The position numbers and the translations under genes are program-made. From Marinilabilia sp. UBA5340 (GTDB taxonomy: Bacteria > Bacteroidota > Bacteroidia > Bacteroidales > Marinilabiliaceae): a DNA stretch of 7,761 bases. Shown piece after piece: positions 5,080-7,761 of the stretch (position 1 is its first letter; every line of letters starts with the position of its first letter). The DNA is taken from NCBI GenBank assembly GCA_002411085.1, contig DHQK01000077.1, forward strand, positions 168 through 7,928, given 5' to 3'. The notes under the pieces are model-generated. The model saw nothing but the letters and a program-made list of their open reading frames with translations, did no database searches and was not told the origin of the DNA.

Positions 5080-5982
5080 ATGATTCCCAGGGAAAAAGCC
5101 TTACAATTAACAGCTATGTATCTGTATATATGCGAGTTATATGAATCTGAATTACAGTTTGTATGCCAGCGTTTCTCGAATAACAACAGACCTGAATTCA
5201 CTGATCAAGAAATAATTACGATTTATTTATTTGTTATGCATTCAGAACAACGGTTTAAAATTAAACATATTCATCAATTTGCAAAAGACTATTTGCATTC
5301 ATGGTTCCCAAAGCTACCTTCCTATGTGGCTTTCAATACACGGCTAAATCGTATGTCGGAAGCTTTAAAGTGTTTATCTGATATACTCATGACGACCCAG
5401 CGTCCCTATGATTGTAGTAGCAATACAAATGTGTTAGATTCAATGCCTATTATCACATGTTCTGGAAAAAGGCATGGTAAAGTTGCTAGAGAAATCACTG
5501 ATAAAACCTTCTGTTCAACTAAAGGAATCTGGTACTTTGGTCTTAAACTGCATGTGCTGGGGATGCATCGTCCAAGCAAATTACCTTTTCCTGAGTCAGT
5601 TATTATCACGCAAGCGTCCGAAAATGATTTAAATGCATTTAAACAGAACTGGGCTGATTTGTCGAACAGACAATTTTATGGTGACAAAATATATCATGAC
5701 ACTGAACTCTTTGTCAATATGACTAAGGAATACAACTCAGCAATGCTTACTCCTGTCAAAGGGGTAAAGGGGCAGCCTGATTGTCTGAAATTTTTCGACA
5801 AGGCTGCAAACGAACTCTACTCTAAGGCTGTATCTTCAATACGGCAACCAATAGAGGCTTTCTTTAACTGGATTAATGAAAAAACAAATATTCAAAGAGC
5901 GTCAAATGTCAGATCTACTAATGGGTTGCTGGTTCATGTGTTTGGAAAACTGGCAGCAGCTTTTATTGGATTGATAATTTAA
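5080..5982 (+). CDS. IS982-family transposase (DDE)
   Basis: A 300-residue transposase, the normal length for IS982. It catalyses cutting and joining of the element's ends. The DDE acidic residues can be placed: Asp120 in VLDSMPI (118-124), Asp202 in YGDKIYHD (200-207), and Glu259 in RQPIEAFFNWINE (255-267). The N-terminal part (about 1-100) holds the conserved helical region with PEFTDQEIITIYLF (38-51) and WFPKLPSYVAFNTRLN (75-90). The frame is complete, with no internal stop or frameshift, so the enzyme could be active. The start at 5080 gives the family length; no Shine-Dalgarno is evident. The gene lies 137 bp from the left end, leaving an AT-rich leader, and its TAA overlaps the right inverted repeat. 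It is transcribed away from the glycosyltransferase cluster and towards the MFS gene, so read-out could affect MFS expression. Confidence 0.92.
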   Translation: MIPREKALQLTAMYLYICELYESELQFVCQRFSNNNRPEFTDQEIITIYLFVMHSEQRFKIKHIHQFAKDYLHSWFPKLPSYVAFNTRLNRMSEALKCLSDILMTTQRPYDCSSNTNVLDSMPIITCSGKRHGKVAREITDKTFCSTKGIWYFGLKLHVLGMHRPSKLPFPESVIITQASENDLNAFKQNWADLSNRQFYGDKIYHDTELFVNMTKEYNSAMLTPVKGVKGQPDCLKFFDKAANELYSKAVSSIRQPIEAFFNWINEKTNIQRASNVRSTNGLLVHVFGKLAAAFIGLII

Positions 5983-5996
5983 CCCTTAATTCGCAT
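5981..5996 (-). repeat. IS982-type right terminal inverted repeat
   Basis: Perfect inverted partner of 4943-4958. The transposase stop codon (5980-5982) overlaps its inner edge by two bases. Confidence 0.85.
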
Positions 5997-6001
5997 TACA
6001 A
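5997..6001. repeat. Target-site duplication, right copy
   Basis: TACAA directly outside the right terminal repeat, matching 4938-4942. Confidence 0.6.
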
Positions 6002-6146
6002 AAACAGTGGCATATCTGGATGTGTTGATATAAAGATGAAATAAAATGGTCTAACCGGTTTAAAGGGGGGTAAAATGTAAGGGATTTCATTTAGGTTTTT
6101 TATAAGCTTTTGACCACCTCTGACAATTCATCTTATAGCTTTTTGG

Positions 6147-6154
6147 TAACTTTG
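6147..6154 (+). promoter_or_regulatory. TAnnTTTG box just before the MFS gene
   Basis: TAACTTTG matches the Bacteroidota -7 consensus exactly and lies 7 bases before the MFS start codon at 6162. Used as a promoter it would give an almost leaderless mRNA, and no TTTG is found at normal spacing upstream (the nearest, 6109-6112, is 34 bases away). A looser box, TAGCTTTT at 6136-6143, has that TTTG 23 bases upstream and would give a short leader. Which is used cannot be decided by eye. Confidence 0.3.
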
Positions 6155-6161
6155 TCGGATT

Positions 6162-7466
6162 ATGAAAAGCAAAACAAAACACATTCAATGGCCATTTTTT
6201 TATGGTTATGTGGTGATGGTTGTTGGCACCATTGGCATCTGGGCAAGTGTTCCGGGTCAGACTATCGGGGTATCCACTTTTACCGACCCGGTAAAAGATG
6301 GACTGGGGCTGACGCGTGACCAGTTTAGTGCGGCCTATATGGTGGGAACTTTCCTGAGTTCACTTATGCTTGGGTGGGCAGGCCGTTGGTTCGATCGCCG
6401 TGGAGCTCGGATAGTAGCTGTTTCAGCGGCTGCTTTGTTGGGAATTACACTTCTGTTGAGTTCCGTTTCGGATCAACTGAGCAGTAGCTTAATGTCCATA
6501 ACCGGAATAAGTCACTGGAGTGTTCCTTTCGCCATTATGATTGTCTTGTTTTTCATGCTGCGTTTTAGTGGTCAGGGAGTACTTACCATGGCCTCCCGTA
6601 ATATGATCATGAAGTGGTTTGATCGTTACCGTGGGCGGGTCAATGCATTTGTCAGCATCAGTATTTCTCTGGGTTTTTCCAGTTCTCCGTTGGTTTTCGA
6701 TGCCTTAATAAAGGAATGGGATTGGAATGGAGCCTGGCGGGTATTGGCGATTAGTGTTTTGCTTATTGGAGTTTTGATGTGGATTTTTTACCGCGACAAT
6801 CCGGAAGAAATGGGGCTGGTGCCCGATGGTAAGTCCGGAAGCCGGAGAACCAAAAGTAAGCCACTGCCGAAGCTAAAGCAATTCTTGCCCAAAGAAGCCT
6901 TTGCCACCAGGGCTTTCTGGATGTATGCCCTGATGATGTCGTTTAACTCCTTTTTTATCACGGGACTGTCCTTCCACATGGTTGATATTTTTACCTCTGC
7001 CGGCTTTGACCGCGAGGAAGCAGTTGCTGTGTTTCTTCCCATTTCCATTATCAATGTAGGGGTTTCATTGCTGTTTAACTTCCTGAGTGATGTGATGTCC
7101 TTGAAAAAGTTGCTCTTTATTATGCTAGGCGGAGCTTTCGTATGGGTTGTGGGGCTGATTGGATTATCTGGAGGCTGGGGGTTATGGCTGATCATAGTCG
7201 GAGCCGGTATTAGCGGAGGATTGTTTGCCGTACTCAACTCCGTGACCTGGCCCAAGCTTTTCGGACGCACACACCTGGGTGCCATATCTGGTAGGGCGAT
7301 GTCTATGCTTGTTTTTGCCAGTGCATTGGCGCCTTACTTCTTTAGTTTGTCCAAAACCTACTTTAAAAGTTATACCTCCATGGGCTGGCTGGGACTGGCC
7401 TTTGTGATCTTTATGTTTGTGGGTTCGCTGAAAGCGGATGATCCGCAACCTAAGGTTGTTGAATAG
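6162..7466 (+). CDS. MFS transporter, monocarboxylate/oxalate-type (OFA/MCT-like)
   Basis: A 434-residue carrier of the major facilitator superfamily with about 12 membrane helices in two halves joined by a basic cytoplasmic loop (about 210-250). The N-terminal half has FYGYVV (13-18), PGQT (31-34) and the MFS motif A between helices 2 and 3, GWAGRWFDRRGAR (71-83). SGQGVLTMASRNMIMKWF (136-153) and DNPEEMGLVPDG (212-223) are patterns I associate with oxalate/formate antiporter and monocarboxylate-type members. The C-terminal half has FGRTHLGAISGRAMS (367-381). The substrate is probably a small organic anion, but this rests on overall resemblance and no substrate residue can be named. The start at 6162 puts the first helix at about 12-30, as usual for the family. 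The gene diverges from the glycosyltransferase cluster, from which the IS now separates it, and appears monocistronic here. No sign of damage. Confidence 0.8.
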   Translation: MKSKTKHIQWPFFYGYVVMVVGTIGIWASVPGQTIGVSTFTDPVKDGLGLTRDQFSAAYMVGTFLSSLMLGWAGRWFDRRGARIVAVSAAALLGITLLLSSVSDQLSSSLMSITGISHWSVPFAIMIVLFFMLRFSGQGVLTMASRNMIMKWFDRYRGRVNAFVSISISLGFSSSPLVFDALIKEWDWNGAWRVLAISVLLIGVLMWIFYRDNPEEMGLVPDGKSGSRRTKSKPLPKLKQFLPKEAFATRAFWMYALMMSFNSFFITGLSFHMVDIFTSAGFDREEAVAVFLPISIINVGVSLLFNFLSDVMSLKKLLFIMLGGAFVWVVGLIGLSGGWGLWLIIVGAGISGGLFAVLNSVTWPKLFGRTHLGAISGRAMSMLVFASALAPYFFSLSKTYFKSYTSMGWLGLAFVIFMFVGSLKADDPQPKVVE

Positions 7467-7478
7467 TTTGGTGAATTA

Positions 7479-7495
7479 ATTTGTGCTCCACAAAT
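7479..7495 (+). terminator. Weak hairpin after the MFS gene
   Basis: ATTTGTG and CACAAAT form a perfect 7-bp stem with a 3-base loop, 12 bases after the MFS stop codon. The stem has only two G-C pairs and the following sequence (AATCTTTCC) is not a clean T-tract, so it is a candidate terminator only. Confidence 0.35.
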
Positions 7496-7736
7496 AATCT
7501 TTCCTGGAGTTTTAATTTTGAGCATCTCAGCTTGTCATATTCCCATTATGCCTCAAAATTTAATTGAGGTAGGTACTCAGAATGACATCAAAATTGGACT
7601 TTTGAGAAAGCCTCCTATTGCACTCAGACTTTAAGCCTACTGTACCATGCCTGTTTTTGCTTACAGTAAGTCAATCAACTTTCCTGTGATTTTAATCCAA
7701 TATTTACCTTTTTAACAAAAACGGTTTGTTTTTTGT
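7496..7736. other. Non-coding spacer after the MFS gene
   Basis: About 240 bp without a recognisable gene on either strand. It contains a 6-bp stem with a 7-base loop (CCTCAA 7551-7556, TTGAGG 7564-7569) and an inverted pair TACTGTA (7638-7644) / TACAGTA (7662-7668). Neither is followed by a T-tract, and no RNA gene is evident. Confidence 0.45.
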
Positions 7737-7744
7737 TAGGTTTG
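7737..7744 (+). promoter_or_regulatory. Candidate -7 box pointing off the right edge
   Basis: TAGGTTTG is a perfect match to the Bacteroidota -7 consensus TAnnTTTG, near the right end of the window and directed outward. No TTTG is present at normal -33 spacing (the TTTG at 7725-7728 is only 8 bases away). The box is the left half of an imperfect inverted repeat, GGTTT (7739-7743) and AGACC (7750-7754), which could be an operator for an unseen gene. Confidence 0.3.
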
Positions 7745-7761
7745 TAACTAGACCGAATAAG

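Larger units (their letters stand above)
4943..5996 (+). mobile_element. Complete IS982-family insertion sequence
   Basis: A 1054-bp element bounded by perfect 16-bp terminal inverted repeats: ATGCGAATTAAGGGTT at 4943-4958 and its reverse complement at 5981-5996. It contains one transposase gene covering most of its length, and the transposase stop codon runs into the right repeat, as is common in compact ISs. The flanks read TACAA on both sides (4938-4942 and 5997-6001), a likely 5-bp target duplication. The inverted repeat can be extended to 17 bp (4942-5997), in which case the duplication would be ACA. Length, one-ORF layout and transposase all suit IS982. The perfect ends and intact ORF suggest a recent and possibly still active copy. 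It lies in the intergenic region between the glycosyltransferase cluster and the MFS gene and interrupts no recognisable gene. Confidence 0.85.

Noticed and set aside
6788..7285. 165-codon antisense frame within the MFS gene
   Set aside because: A shadow of the MFS reading frame; proline- and serine-rich translation without recognisable motifs.

Overview
The window looks like chromosomal DNA of a member of the Bacteroidota. The evidence is the protein similarity I recognise by eye (GT2 / double LAB_N / ArnT-like genes, an IS982-type transposase, a monocarboxylate-type MFS carrier), AT-rich intergenic DNA, the near absence of Shine-Dalgarno sequences before start codons, and several TAnnTTTG (-7 type) promoter boxes characteristic of this phylum. 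An fhs gene would fit Bacteroidales or Marinilabiliales, but the family cannot be fixed from the sequence alone.

Layout. Positions 1-87 (+) are the last 28 codons of fhs (formate--tetrahydrofolate ligase). Converging on it at 234-824 (-) is a lipoprotein with an FMN-binding domain and an intact covalent flavinylation motif. A minus-strand cluster follows, in transcription order: a GT2 polyprenyl-phosphate sugar transferase (4702-3971), a 220-residue membrane protein made of two LAB_N repeats (3974-3312), a gap of about 570 bp, and an ArnT/PMT-like GT-C glycosyltransferase (2737-1091). GT2 and the LAB_N gene overlap by ATGA. Upstream of the cluster sits a complete IS982-family element (about 4943-5996) with perfect terminal inverted repeats and an intact transposase. 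Beyond it an MFS transporter (6162-7466, +) is transcribed away from the cluster. The window closes with about 295 bp of non-coding DNA that ends in a promoter-like box pointing off the right edge.

How the genes could work together. By analogy with ArnC, ArnE/ArnF and ArnT, the GT2 would load a sugar onto undecaprenyl phosphate on the cytoplasmic face, the LAB_N protein may help move the lipid-linked sugar across the membrane, and the GT-C enzyme would transfer the sugar to lipid A or another envelope acceptor. The role of LAB_N is inference. The cluster appears to be decaying or recently damaged: GT2 has an in-frame TAA at codon 17 while its remaining 243 codons keep frame and motifs; the gap before the GT-C gene contains a possible gene remnant, heptamer repeats and a duplicated translation-start region; and an IS lies 240 bp upstream of GT2.

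I do not see a CRISPR array, tRNA, rRNA or defence system here. The most unusual features are the nonsense-interrupted glycolipid cluster, the internally duplicated LAB_N protein and the structured gap within the cluster.
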